Assembly (NCBI GenBank): GCA_031412335.1
Contig: JANOCT010000032.1
Span: forward strand, 108,090-172,089
DNA: 64,000 nucleotides
Source: JBBQYA01 sp031412335
Lineage (GTDB): Bacteria; Bacteroidota; Bacteroidia; Sphingobacteriales; Sphingobacteriaceae
Direction: 5' to 3'
The notes beneath the pieces were generated by a model. It was not told the DNA's origin. It saw only the letters and a list, made by a program, of their open reading frames with translations, and made no database searches. Shown here piece by piece: positions 16,565 through 25,999 of the stretch (the stretch's first letter is position 1; each line of letters begins with the position of its first letter). The translations under genes were made by a program, and so were the position numbers.

Positions 16565-19444
16565 TTAAGTCAGAAACCCTCGTACATCTTCTGCAGTCAA
16601 CGATTTAATCATTGAATCTTGTATGGTTATTAAACTATTTGCAAGATGCTTTTTTCTTGCCTGCAAAGCCAGAATTTTTTCCTCTATCGAATTTCGGGTG
16701 ATAAATTTATAAACAAAAACATTTTTTGTTTGCCCTATCCGGTGTGTTCTGTCGCTTGCCTGCTGCTCTACAGCCGGATTCCACCATGGATCAAGAATAA
16801 ACACATAATCTGCAGCAGTTAAATTTAATCCAACTCCTCCTGCTTTTAATGAAATTAAAAACAATTGAATTTCTGGTTGAGTCTGAAATCTGTCAACTTC
16901 TTCCTGCCTGTTTTTTGTAGCACCGTCCAAATAGGCATAGTTTATTTTCTGCCGATCAAGGTACGTTCTAAAAATATCAAGATGCTTTACAAACTGAGAA
17001 AAAACTAGAATTTTATGCCCTTTGCTCAAGGTATTTTCTAAGTTTAGTATTATATCGTTGAACTTTCCAGAAGATCCATCATATTCTTTATCTGTTAATA
17101 ATGGATGATTGGCAATCTGTCGTAATTTATTCAAACCAGCCAACAGGTTTATTTGCATATGCTTTATCCCTTCATTTTCAATTACTTTTAAAAGCTCGTT
17201 GCGGTAGTGAGATTTTGTTTCTTCATAAATTTTTTCCTGCTCTTCGCTCATATCCGAATAAAAAATATGCTCTACTTTTTCAGGCAATTCAGTTGCAACC
17301 TGTTCTTTGGTTCGGCGGAGCACAAATGGTTTGATAATTAATTGAAGTTTTTCTGCCTTTACTTGATCTTTTTGTTTTTCTATTGGCAACAAAAAATTTT
17401 GAGTGAAAAAGGATTCAGAGCCTAACAAACCTGGATTGATAAACGACAACTGCGACCATAAATCCATTACAGAATTTTCTATTGGAGTTCCGCTCAAAAT
17501 AAGTTTCAAAGCAGAATTTAAACTTTTTACTGCTTTAGTAATCTTAGATTTTGGGTTTTTAATAATTTGGCTTTCATCTAGAATTATATAATTAAATCGA
17601 ATAGTTTTAAGTTTATCTTCATCTAATCGTACAACCCCATACGTTGTCAACACTAAATCATATTGATTGAAAAACACAATATTGTTTTGTCTTTCCGTGC
17701 CTGTGTAAATTAAAATTTTAAGATCGGGAGTAAATTTAGCAGATTCTTTTTGCCAATTATATATAAGTGAGGTTGGCATCACCAATAGAGATGGCAAAGA
17801 AATAATCTCATTTTTTCGATCCTCTTCTTTTACTTTTTGTAATAATGCTAGAGTTTGTATTGTTTTTCCCAATCCCATATCATCCGCCAAGCAACCACCA
17901 AAATTGTATTTTCTTAATTGTAGAAACCAATCGAAACCAGCTTTCTGATATGGTCGTAATGATCCGTTAAAATTATTTGCCAGTTCAGATTCTTCAAACT
18001 CTTCAAAATCAATAAGCGCTCTATTCTTATTTCCAGCCATTCCAATTTCTTCTGATAATTCCTGAACTAGCCCCAAATGATGTTTTCTCAAACGAAGATT
18101 TTGGCCTTTTTCTGTGAAATTAAATAAGTCGGAAAATTGAACAAACCACGCGTCGGGTATAATTGCAATTTTACCATTTGGCAAAACGTATTCTTTTATC
18201 TTATTAAGAATATGATTTTTAAGAGAAATGAATGGAACCTGAAAAGTTCCAAAAAAAACTACGGCATACACATCAAACCAGTCATTATTTTCCGATATTT
18301 TAATATCAACTCTACTTTTTCCAATAAAATATTCTTTTTGCGTTCTGTCTTGCTGTACTTCGAAGCCTGCTTCTGTTAATTGATCCAAGTTTTCACTCAA
18401 CCATTCATATAATTGGTAATCAGTTGATTCAATTTGATTATCTGCTTTAAGAATAAATGTGGAACCATCCGAAACCAATAATCCCATAGATTTAAGTGTG
18501 TCAACTTTTGATGACTCCCATTGCAAAGATCGTTTTACTCGATAAAAAGTAAACTGATCGTTTAATTCTTCCATGGTTACAGAAACAGCGTTTCCTGTTT
18601 TGTAGGCAAAAGAAAATTTATCGTAATTAAAATATAGTGTAAGTGCAGCTATATTATTCCAGTTGTTTGCAATTTTCAACACTGGTCTAGCTTCAAACTG
18701 CTTGGTTATAATATCAAATCCTTCTGCATAAACATGATATTTTTCTATTAGTGGTATTATAAATTTCTCATAGTAAACTTTTTCAGAAGTGCGCGGTATT
18801 TCTATAAATCGTTTGTTTAAAAAAGGTTGTAATTTTTTTCCATCCAATTCTTTTTCAAAATATAAAAGCCTATCATTCAACAATAACCATGCAGGAGCAT
18901 TGCATATTATTGCTGCATTTTTAAACATAAATTCTATTTTTTCTTCATTGTATTTAATAGTAGGGAAATATCTGGTCGACTCAGCACTTCGTCTGAAATG
19001 AAATAACACTGAAGCTGGTTGATCCGAAATAATAATTTTTCGCCCAGCAGGATGTCCTTCCTTTGTCATTAGATAAACATCCTTATCTTTCATCAAATTT
19101 ATAGCTTGCGCTATTCTTCGCTCTATATTTGGACGAATAATGGCGTGCATTTCTGGTGTGTAATGCTGCGAAAAAAATATTGAAGGTCTTAATCGTGATT
19201 TATGGTATTTTTTAATAATCTGTTCTTGCTCACACTCTTCCAACAGTTTTATTAATTTAAGATCAATATCGTCAAGTGCTGCAAATTCTTTAGCAGTAAT
19301 CGAATATAAGCGTTGATGGGTTAATGAAAGTTCACCATTGTTTATTAATTGAACGATATGAGGTTCAAATAAATAACCAAGATATTCATGCTCGAAAAGA
19401 GAATAAACAATTTTATAAGGCTTTGAACTCTCAACTCGAATCAC
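16565..19444 (-). CDS. SNF2-family DEAD/DEAH-like helicase (ATP-dependent DNA translocase)
   Basis: A 959-residue protein. The N-terminal half (about 1-470) is a bacterial SNF2-associated region without cysteine clusters. The ATPase has DDMGLGKTIQTL (Walker A, about 514-525), DESQ as the Walker B box (about 625) and SGTPIENS. Helicase C-terminal motifs include GGVGLNLTAADYV and DPWWNPAVEQQASDRTHRIG, which are diagnostic for SNF2/RapA-like translocases. No nuclease or methyltransferase gene is adjacent, so nothing suggests a defence island. A role in chromosome or transcription-complex remodelling is inferred. Confidence 0.93.
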   Translation of the reverse strand: MIRVESSKPYKIVYSLFEHEYLGYLFEPHIVQLINNGELSLTHQRLYSITAKEFAALDDIDLKLIKLLEECEQEQIIKKYHKSRLRPSIFFSQHYTPEMHAIIRPNIERRIAQAINLMKDKDVYLMTKEGHPAGRKIIISDQPASVLFHFRRSAESTRYFPTIKYNEEKIEFMFKNAAIICNAPAWLLLNDRLLYFEKELDGKKLQPFLNKRFIEIPRTSEKVYYEKFIIPLIEKYHVYAEGFDIITKQFEARPVLKIANNWNNIAALTLYFNYDKFSFAYKTGNAVSVTMEELNDQFTFYRVKRSLQWESSKVDTLKSMGLLVSDGSTFILKADNQIESTDYQLYEWLSENLDQLTEAGFEVQQDRTQKEYFIGKSRVDIKISENNDWFDVYAVVFFGTFQVPFISLKNHILNKIKEYVLPNGKIAIIPDAWFVQFSDLFNFTEKGQNLRLRKHHLGLVQELSEEIGMAGNKNRALIDFEEFEESELANNFNGSLRPYQKAGFDWFLQLRKYNFGGCLADDMGLGKTIQTLALLQKVKEEDRKNEIISLPSLLVMPTSLIYNWQKESAKFTPDLKILIYTGTERQNNIVFFNQYDLVLTTYGVVRLDEDKLKTIRFNYIILDESQIIKNPKSKITKAVKSLNSALKLILSGTPIENSVMDLWSQLSFINPGLLGSESFFTQNFLLPIEKQKDQVKAEKLQLIIKPFVLRRTKEQVATELPEKVEHIFYSDMSEEQEKIYEETKSHYRNELLKVIENEGIKHMQINLLAGLNKLRQIANHPLLTDKEYDGSSGKFNDIILNLENTLSKGHKILVFSQFVKHLDIFRTYLDRQKINYAYLDGATKNRQEEVDRFQTQPEIQLFLISLKAGGVGLNLTAADYVFILDPWWNPAVEQQASDRTHRIGQTKNVFVYKFITRNSIEEKILALQARKKHLANSLITIQDSMIKSLTAEDVRGFLT

Positions 19445-19621
19445 AGGGAAATGTTAGGGCAAAAAATTATGAAATAAAATTCTAAAAATACAGATTTGCC
19501 GAAATACCTGTAAACAATAAAAATAATATATTTATCGTCAGTGCTAAACCTTCTGATCTTGATCTGAACTCTGTATTTTTAAATTAATAAGCTTATTAAG
19601 TATTAAAAACTGAAAAACATT

Positions 19622-20416
19622 TTAGTAAGAATAGTCAACGACTCCACTAAATACATGAATAGCGGGGCCAATTAGCTGAATATTTGTAAAAGCATTTGAT
19701 AATTGATTTGCATTAAATGAAACACTCAGTTCTCCTCCTATCGTTTTTATCGTTAACCTATCATTACCATTCATTTTTTTTATATGGGCTAAAACTAAAA
19801 TAGCAGCTGTTACACCGGTTCCACAGGAAAGCGTTTCATTTTCAACACCTCTCTCATAGGTTCTTATTTCAAAATCACCTTCATATTCATTTATGAAATT
19901 TACGTTTATCCCTTCAAGAATGTATTCTGGAAGGTTTCTGATTCTCTTTCCTTCTTCAAAAACATTTAAGTTTTGTATGTCATTTACCTTTATTACCAGA
20001 TGAGGAGAACCTGTATTCAATTGATAACCCAATTCAGTTTCTATCAGCTCATTTACATCATTCATAGCCAATGAAACAATTCCATCTGAAATTTTGGCAG
20101 TATGAATTCCATCTACTGCCAAAAATTTAGTTTCGTTTTTGATTAAATCAAGGCTTTTAGCAAAAGCAACAATACACCGGCCGCCGTTTCCACATAAGCT
20201 ACCAGGTTTACCATCTGCATTATAATACTTCATTTCAAAATCAACATCTGAATGATTTTGTAACAGCATCAAACCATCTGCCCCGATACCAAACTGCCTG
20301 TCGCACAATAATTTAATGAAAGAAAAATCCGTAATAGGAAAAAATAGTTTGCGGTTATCTATCACTATAAAATCATTTCCGGTACCTTGATATTTTTTAA
20401 ATGGAATTTCTAACAT
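19622..20416 (-). CDS. dapF: Diaminopimelate epimerase
   Basis: A 264-residue cytoplasmic enzyme converting LL- to meso-diaminopimelate for lysine and peptidoglycan synthesis. The two catalytic cysteines are both present, Cys75 in GSLCGNGGRC and Cys198 in ETLSCGTGV. YQGTGNDFIVID near the N-terminus and the length match the family. It is a single gene, divergent from the downstream HtrA gene. A TACTTTTG box on the minus strand (20464-20457) is a possible -7 element. Confidence 0.97.
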   Translation of the reverse strand: MLEIPFKKYQGTGNDFIVIDNRKLFFPITDFSFIKLLCDRQFGIGADGLMLLQNHSDVDFEMKYYNADGKPGSLCGNGGRCIVAFAKSLDLIKNETKFLAVDGIHTAKISDGIVSLAMNDVNELIETELGYQLNTGSPHLVIKVNDIQNLNVFEEGKRIRNLPEYILEGINVNFINEYEGDFEIRTYERGVENETLSCGTGVTAAILVLAHIKKMNGNDRLTIKTIGGELSVSFNANQLSNAFTNIQLIGPAIHVFSGVVDYSY

Positions 20417-20545
20417 TATAAATAATTAAAACCTTTTTAATGTAATTTTCATTTTACAAAAGTATTGATATTATCTAAATGAATAATTCGTTGATATGGC
20501 ATTAATTTTGAAAAATTCTTTTCAACTAAAAATCACAAAATAAAC

Positions 20546-22021
20546 ATGAAAAAAATTGCATTAACCTTATGTATTGCCATTGTAGGTGGGCTTGTAGGCG
20601 TAGGTGCTTACAAGTTTTTTGAAAAACCAACTCAGCAAACTTTTGAAGAAAAACAAAAAGTAAATTATGTAAACATGCCGCCTGCTATAGATGGAGCAAT
20701 GGCACCAACAGATTTCACCATTGCAGCAGCTGCGGTTACACCAGCAGTTGTACACATTAAAACTACTTACACGCCAAATACAAGCTCACGTGATCAATTT
20801 TTAAACGAACAATTCCGTCAGTTCTTTGGTGATCGCGGCTTTGATAATGGACCGCAGAAAGGAAGTGGATCTGGAGTGATTATTTCAAATGATGGATATA
20901 TTTTAACCAATAATCATGTTATTCAAGATGCTGACGAACTAGAAGTTATTCTAAACGATAAAAAATCGTACAAAGCAAAATTGATTGGGAAAGATCCAAA
21001 TACCGATTTGGCATTATTGAAAATCGCTGCAGACAATTTACCCTTTGTTTCTTATGGCAATAGCGATGAGGTAAAAGTGGGCGAATGGGTTTTAGCTGTA
21101 GGAAATCCTTTTAACCTTACCTCTACCGTAACTGCTGGTATTGTAAGTGCAAAAGGTAGAAACATTAATATTATAGGAAGCAATTCAAGTGGTGAAAAAA
21201 TAAATCCAATCGAATCATTTATACAAACAGATGCAGCTGTAAATCCAGGAAATAGTGGAGGTGCATTGGTAAATACACGAGGCGAACTAGTTGGAATTAA
21301 TACTGCTATTGCTTCTCAAACAGGTTCTTATGCAGGATATTCATTTGCTGTGCCTGTAAACATTGCCAAAAAAGTAACAGACGATTTATTGAAATTCGGA
21401 GTTGTTCAACGTGCATTTTTAGGTGTTAGCATTCGAGATGTAGATGCAGATTTGGCTAAAGAAAAAGGAATTGCAAACATAGAAGGAGTTTTTATTGATC
21501 GGGTAGAAGAAGGCGGATCGGCAGATGGCGCTGGAATAAAAGCTGGAGATGTGGTTACTAAAATTAATGGCGTTTCAGTAAATTCTCCGGCAGAACTTCA
21601 AGAGCAAATAGTTAAATACAGACCAGGAAATGAGATTTCAGTAAATCTAGTTAGAGATGGAAAACCAAAAGAGTTAAAAGTTATTTTACGAAATGGCGAC
21701 AAAACAACCTCGGCAGTTAAAAAGGGTGAAGTAGTTTCGCTTGCTGCATTGGGAGCTAAGCTAGAAACCTTACCAAATGCAGAAGCTGCAAAACTTAAAA
21801 TAACCGGAGGAGTAAGAGTTTCTGATTTAAAAGCCGGCAAATTAGCTGCAACTGGAGTACGAGATGGCTTCATTATTACAAAAATCGATAATCAATTAGT
21901 TAAAAATAAAGAGCAATTGGAAGAAATAATCGAAAACAAAAATGATAACATGATTTCATTAGAAGGTGTATATCCAGGAAATTCATATTCTCGATATATT
22001 TATTCCTTTAATATGAAATAA
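20546..22021 (+). CDS. Do-family periplasmic serine protease DegP/HtrA
   Basis: A 491-residue quality-control protease and chaperone of the envelope. An N-terminal membrane/signal segment (about 4-24) is followed by the trypsin-like domain with the complete triad His124 (NNHV), Asp154 (TDLALL) and Ser237 (NPGNSGGAL). PDZ1 (about 290-380) is clear, and a weaker PDZ2 (about 395-485) closes the protein. TAATTTTG at 20503-20510 is a possible -7 element. The gene is followed by a good terminator. Confidence 0.95.
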   Translation: MKKIALTLCIAIVGGLVGVGAYKFFEKPTQQTFEEKQKVNYVNMPPAIDGAMAPTDFTIAAAAVTPAVVHIKTTYTPNTSSRDQFLNEQFRQFFGDRGFDNGPQKGSGSGVIISNDGYILTNNHVIQDADELEVILNDKKSYKAKLIGKDPNTDLALLKIAADNLPFVSYGNSDEVKVGEWVLAVGNPFNLTSTVTAGIVSAKGRNINIIGSNSSGEKINPIESFIQTDAAVNPGNSGGALVNTRGELVGINTAIASQTGSYAGYSFAVPVNIAKKVTDDLLKFGVVQRAFLGVSIRDVDADLAKEKGIANIEGVFIDRVEEGGSADGAGIKAGDVVTKINGVSVNSPAELQEQIVKYRPGNEISVNLVRDGKPKELKVILRNGDKTTSAVKKGEVVSLAALGAKLETLPNAEAAKLKITGGVRVSDLKAGKLAATGVRDGFIITKIDNQLVKNKEQLEEIIENKNDNMISLEGVYPGNSYSRYIYSFNMK

Positions 22022-22067
22022 AATTGAATGGCCCAGGGTTTTATCCTTGGATTTACTAAAAACGAAA

Positions 22068-22102
22068 AATCCCAAGGTTTCTAAACTTTGGGATTTTTTT
22101 TT
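22068..22102 (+). terminator. Terminator after the HtrA gene
   Basis: AATCCCAAGGTTT pairs with AAACTTTGGGATT (one G-U-type mismatch), followed by a run of T. Confidence 0.9.
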
Positions 22103-22106
22103 GAAA

Positions 22107-22151
22107 AAAACAATTAATCCCACGACGGAATCCGTGGGCAATTGATTAATA
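22107..22151 (-). terminator. Terminator of the NlpC/P60 gene (minus strand)
   Basis: Read on the minus strand, CCCACG pairs with CGTGGG around GATTCCGT, flanked by complementary ATTAAT arms, and is followed by a T-run. It lies just after the NlpC/P60 stop codon. Confidence 0.65.
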
Positions 22152-22168
22152 ATATGATTATTTATTTA

Positions 22169-22693
22169 TCAATTTATCGCATCAGGCATTCGACCGCCTT
22201 TATAAAAATAGCGCTTATAGTACGCTTCGTTCAAATCGCTAATCATTACACCTCTTGAAACAGAAGCATGAGCAAATTTATCGTTGCCTAAATAAACTCC
22301 AACGTGTGATACTCTTCCTTTACTGATTTTAAAGAACACGAAATCGCCTTCTTTTAATTCAGAGCGATTCAATGGAATTGATTTATCAAAAATTGCTGCA
22401 GAGTTTTGAGCTAATGAAAGGTTGTAAACACTATTAAATATTTTGCCGGTAAATCCAGAGCAATCAATACCTGAACGTGAATCTCCACCGTATCTATAAG
22501 GTGTGCCAATCCATTCATTTACAGTAGAATACAAACGAAGATTCGCTGAATCTTTTCGCAAACTGATATCGAAAAGCTGACTGTAATAATCTGATTCTAG
22601 GGAATCTGGATCTGAAATCTTGCTTTTAAAACTCTGAGCTAAAAGAGCAATCGTTATTAAATTAAGACAGCAAATAAAAATTAGTTTTTTCAT
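22169..22693 (-). CDS. NlpC/P60 family cell-wall hydrolase
   Basis: A 174-residue secreted endopeptidase that cuts peptide cross-bridges in peptidoglycan. The signal peptide is about residues 1-19. The C40 domain has the nucleophile cysteine in GIDCSGFTG and the catalytic histidine in RVSHVGVYLG, with a further HAS segment. The protein is a bare catalytic domain without SH3 or LysM modules, which is common in Bacteroidota. It is a single gene with its own terminator. Confidence 0.92.
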   Translation of the reverse strand: MKKLIFICCLNLITIALLAQSFKSKISDPDSLESDYYSQLFDISLRKDSANLRLYSTVNEWIGTPYRYGGDSRSGIDCSGFTGKIFNSVYNLSLAQNSAAIFDKSIPLNRSELKEGDFVFFKISKGRVSHVGVYLGNDKFAHASVSRGVMISDLNEAYYKRYFYKGGRMPDAIN

Positions 22694-22893
22694 ATCCCAA
22701 ATTTTAAATTATTTTATTAAAAGTTAGAAATCATGTTAGCTAATAATGCTGAAGCTGATTGCTAATGAATTTGAAATTTGTCAAAAGTAAGTTTTATAAT
22801 TTAGAATCAGCTTATTTTTAGTGGGAAAAGGAATTTTAATTATTCAAACTTCATTTATTGTAAACTGTAATGGCGTTTTAAAATCATAACATA

Positions 22894-23556
22894 TTATAAG
22901 GTATAGTTTAGCCCAAAAAGCAAACTAGTAGCGCGGTGGTAAATGGAAACGGGAGAAATCACTTTTTTTACAATTGGCACTAAACCTCTGTTATACAGCA
23001 AATTAATATTGATTCCTAATTTATCCGAAATTGGATACATCATATTTGCCGATCCACTTAATCCTATATCTACTCTATTTATAAAACTAAAGTCTTTACG
23101 AATAAGCGTTTCTCTACCAGCATTTCCATAATCTATAATATCTTTAATTCTAACTACGTAAGCAACATGGGCTCCAGCACCGATTGAAAATTTTACGTTT
23201 TTTCCGAAACTGCGTTCAAGCAATATTGGCAGGGTTAGATAATTATATTTGGTAGTTGGTACAAAATCATCAACAATATTGGTTGAAGTGCTGTCCAGTT
23301 TATAAAACGTTTCACCTTTTGACCCTTTTTTTTCGTAGGCTAAATGAAATCGCAAATTCAGTTTTTTACTGACCGGATACAACATGTTGATGCTTGAGCT
23401 GACTCTTACAATTGGGTAAACATCATAAAAAAGAATCCGAGTTTGAGTAGACAAAGTTGGACCAATTTGAATTCCAAAAGAAGGTTTTTCCTGTGCATGT
23501 ATACCAAGATGATGGAAGAAAACCAAATAAAAAATTAATATATATCGCTTGTTCAT
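22894..23556 (-). CDS. Outer-membrane beta-barrel protein (PorT/OmpW-like size)
   Basis: A 220-residue protein with a signal peptide ending near AQEKP and alternating amphipathic strands of an eight-strand-type barrel. Aromatic residues sit at strand ends and the last residues (FGLNYTL) fit a barrel terminus. It contains FGIQIGPTLSTQ and FSIGAGAHVAYV, common in the outer membrane beta-barrel (PF13568) family. It lies 3 bases after the next barrel gene, forming the end of a three-gene operon. Function unknown. Confidence 0.75.
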   Translation of the reverse strand: MNKRYILIFYLVFFHHLGIHAQEKPSFGIQIGPTLSTQTRILFYDVYPIVRVSSSINMLYPVSKKLNLRFHLAYEKKGSKGETFYKLDSTSTNIVDDFVPTTKYNYLTLPILLERSFGKNVKFSIGAGAHVAYVVRIKDIIDYGNAGRETLIRKDFSFINRVDIGLSGSANMMYPISDKLGININLLYNRGLVPIVKKVISPVSIYHRATSLLFGLNYTL

Positions 23557-23559
23557 CTT

Positions 23560-24372
23560 TTATTTGCCGAGCGGGTTCATGTTTAATGTTCGCCTTTTAG
23601 TCTTGATAAAACTATAGCCTAGCACAACGGTTGAAAGAAAGTACTGTTGATTTAACTTTAAATGGTAACTATTTTTTTCATTTTGGGTAATGTTATTCAT
23701 CTCTGCAATAAAACTGTTTTTAAAGGTTTTATTTAGTTGGGCACTTACTAATAGGCCTAAGCTCCATTTAGTATTCCTAGAAAAGGGCTGAAAGTTAAAT
23801 CCAAGATCTACCGTATGAAAAAAATTCGATCCTTCGGACGGCGGTGGAAATACATATTTTGGTACAATAATATCCATTGAGTTAATGTCTATAGTTATAC
23901 CGTTATTATATTCAAGAATTGAAGCTGTATTATTAAAAATACCAATGGAATATCCTAAAAATATTTCTCCTGTAGTATTGTTTTTCAGATTTAAATATTT
24001 TCCTATAGCTATAGGTAGAATAATTGACTCGTGATTCTGTATCCATGTGAACGGCGGTGGTTTTGATAAAAGATATTTAGACATATTCAAAGCACGAACC
24101 TTAAGTCTAAAAGTATTATATCTTAGGCCAGTTTTTATAAAACAATGGTCGCTTAAATCAAAATTATTTGTTATTGCTAGTCCATAATTTATTTTTGAAT
24201 GAAATATATCAAAAGATCCAGATTGTATTTCGGAATTAGAAAAAGCTTTAACATATCCGGATGAAATAGCTAATACTGGCTTAATTAGTTGAGCATAACA
24301 TGACACATGTATAAACGTGTAGAATGCAAACAACATTAGCACTTTCGGTTTTCTTTTAGCTAACTTCACCAT
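23560..24372 (-). CDS. Outer-membrane beta-barrel protein, second of the pair
   Basis: A 270-residue protein with a signal peptide (hydrophobic about 12-27, cleavage near CYAQ). Beta-strand-rich repeats such as CFIKTGLRYNTFRLK and WSLGLLVSAQL look like a small outer-membrane barrel. It ends with a basic tail, RRTLNMNPLGK, instead of a terminal aromatic residue, which is unusual for a barrel. It sits 12 bases after the T9SS gene and 3 bases before the other barrel gene. Function unknown. Confidence 0.65.
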   Translation of the reverse strand: MVKLAKRKPKVLMLFAFYTFIHVSCYAQLIKPVLAISSGYVKAFSNSEIQSGSFDIFHSKINYGLAITNNFDLSDHCFIKTGLRYNTFRLKVRALNMSKYLLSKPPPFTWIQNHESIILPIAIGKYLNLKNNTTGEIFLGYSIGIFNNTASILEYNNGITIDINSMDIIVPKYVFPPPSEGSNFFHTVDLGFNFQPFSRNTKWSLGLLVSAQLNKTFKNSFIAEMNNITQNEKNSYHLKLNQQYFLSTVVLGYSFIKTKRRTLNMNPLGK

Positions 24373-24384
24373 ATTGAAAAATAA

Positions 24385-25596
24385 TTATTGAACTATTATT
24401 TTCTTACTAACTAGCTCATCATTTATCAATATTTGAACGATATAACAACCCGCATCCAATAATGAAATATCTTGATTATCTAATTGGATTTTTTTACCTT
24501 CAAATATGCCGTTTTCTAAATTAAGTATCCTTTGACCAAGTAAATTTGTAACATAAACCTGAACGTGATTTATCTCTAGATTTCCTTGAATAGCTATATT
24601 TAATGTTGAAGTTGTAACTGACGGATAAACATTTACCGAAAGCATTGAATGTTTGGCTTTTTGAGAAATTCTAGGTTGGGAATTTATAATCGCACTACTT
24701 ATATCAAAGCCACCATCAATTATGGTTATGAGAGTAAATGTTTCATTTTTCTTTAATTCATAATTGATATTATGATTAAAAGATAAATCCTTTATTTTTA
24801 CTCCATACTTTTCATTACTAACAAGTTGTTCTATTGCTGTACTATTTGCGGTTTCTAAAAATCCGCTGATGATGAATTCACCGTTTTTTACCAAGATTTC
24901 AGATGAATCTACCACATTTAAATACTGACCTTCATCCGCTAATGATTGCTGCAATAATGCGCTTTCTTCTGAGATAGTAGAATCTTCAACAACTATCAGT
25001 ACCTTAAATTTAGAGTAAAAGTCTGTGTTTTTTCTTATGCTGAGCTCTCCTGAAAATCCTGCAATTTCTAAACGATTAGATGAATTAATTTCTAGTTTAC
25101 CTGTGATATCTCCATACGAACTGCCGTTGTCATTTAGATTAGCTAACCGAGAAGAATCCAGAATAAAATCACCAACATTACCTGCTGTTCCTCTACCACT
25201 TGCTTTATATTTAAAAACTTGTTTACCGTTATCCCAATAAACATTTGCTTCACCACTGTAAGCTGAGTAACTAGTAGCAGCACAAAAAGGATTACAAGTG
25301 TTGTTAGAAACTGTGCCACTGCTAAAGCAATAGGCAGATTGTTTATTACAACCTTTCTTTTCTTGTGTGCATTTAGTAGACCATTTTCCAATTGGTGATG
25401 TACCTACATACTGACCAGTTGGCCAAGCAAATCCTGATGGATAGGTGTTTGTGTACATTGCTGAAACCCGAGCAGTAGCAATATATTTAGGTCTAATGCT
25501 GCCCCAGCAATTTTGTCGAGCAGTGATTGTACCATCAGCATAAGTTATAACTACGCTTAGTACTATTAACAAATTGACTAGTAATATCTTTTTCAT
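24385..25596 (-). CDS. Secreted protein with type IX sorting domain, operon leader
   Basis: A 403-residue protein with a signal peptide (about 1-20, LLIVLSVVITYADG) and a T9SS type A C-terminal domain (about 325-403) with NVYPSVTTSTLNI and a GCYIVQI segment near its end. The N-terminal part (about 25-130) is cysteine-rich, with about six cysteines and an NQ/Y/W-rich character. A central beta-rich region (about 130-310) follows. No known enzyme motif is visible. It is the first gene of an operon with two barrel proteins, whose promoter lies at 25619-25648. Confidence 0.8.
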   Translation of the reverse strand: MKKILLVNLLIVLSVVITYADGTITARQNCWGSIRPKYIATARVSAMYTNTYPSGFAWPTGQYVGTSPIGKWSTKCTQEKKGCNKQSAYCFSSGTVSNNTCNPFCAATSYSAYSGEANVYWDNGKQVFKYKASGRGTAGNVGDFILDSSRLANLNDNGSSYGDITGKLEINSSNRLEIAGFSGELSIRKNTDFYSKFKVLIVVEDSTISEESALLQQSLADEGQYLNVVDSSEILVKNGEFIISGFLETANSTAIEQLVSNEKYGVKIKDLSFNHNINYELKKNETFTLITIIDGGFDISSAIINSQPRISQKAKHSMLSVNVYPSVTTSTLNIAIQGNLEINHVQVYVTNLLGQRILNLENGIFEGKKIQLDNQDISLLDAGCYIVQILINDELVSKKIIVQ

Positions 25597-25618
25597 AGCT
25601 TTAAGATTAAATGCTTAA

Positions 25619-25648
25619 CAAATATAAAACACTACTTAATAAAAACAA
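25619..25648 (-). promoter_or_regulatory. Near-consensus Bacteroidota promoter of the T9SS/barrel operon
   Basis: On the minus strand TTG (25648-25646), an exact 19-base spacer and TATATTTG (25626-25619) match the consensus at every defined position. The predicted start is about 6 bases further on, leaving a short leader of about 17 bases. Confidence 0.78.
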
Positions 25649-25957
25649 ATAAAATTTTTGTATTTAAGTTTTTAATTACCTTAACTTATACCTACTAGCT
25701 CATTTTTATTTAGGTGTAAACAAATTATCAACTCCTATTATAACTTAAAACGATATTCTCGTTTATGAAATCAACCAAATACTCCATAGACAATCAAAAT
25801 AATTTTTTCAAGATCAACTTAAAACCATTTGAAAAAAAGGCAAAATAATTTTTGGAAGTTCAAAATTATTAAGTTCATAGCCTAAAACCTGTCTTTAAAA
25901 AACACACAGATTACAAATGCCTTATCTAACCTACAATCTGAATTTCATAATTATTAA

Positions 25958-25965
25958 TATATTTG
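25958..25965 (+). promoter_or_regulatory. Possible -7 element upstream of pdhA
   Basis: TATATTTG at 25958-25965, 34 bases before the pdhA start, matches TAnnTTTG. No TTG is found at the ideal -33 distance. The rest of the 403-base gap (25597-25999) shows no gene or clear hairpin. Confidence 0.5.
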
Positions 25966-25999
25966 CGCCTACAAGCAAAAAAAGAAGGATTTTAAAATA

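Noticed and set aside
16565..19444. SNF2 helicase as part of a defence island
   Set aside because: Neighbours are meaB and dapF; no nuclease, methyltransferase or toxin gene is adjacent.
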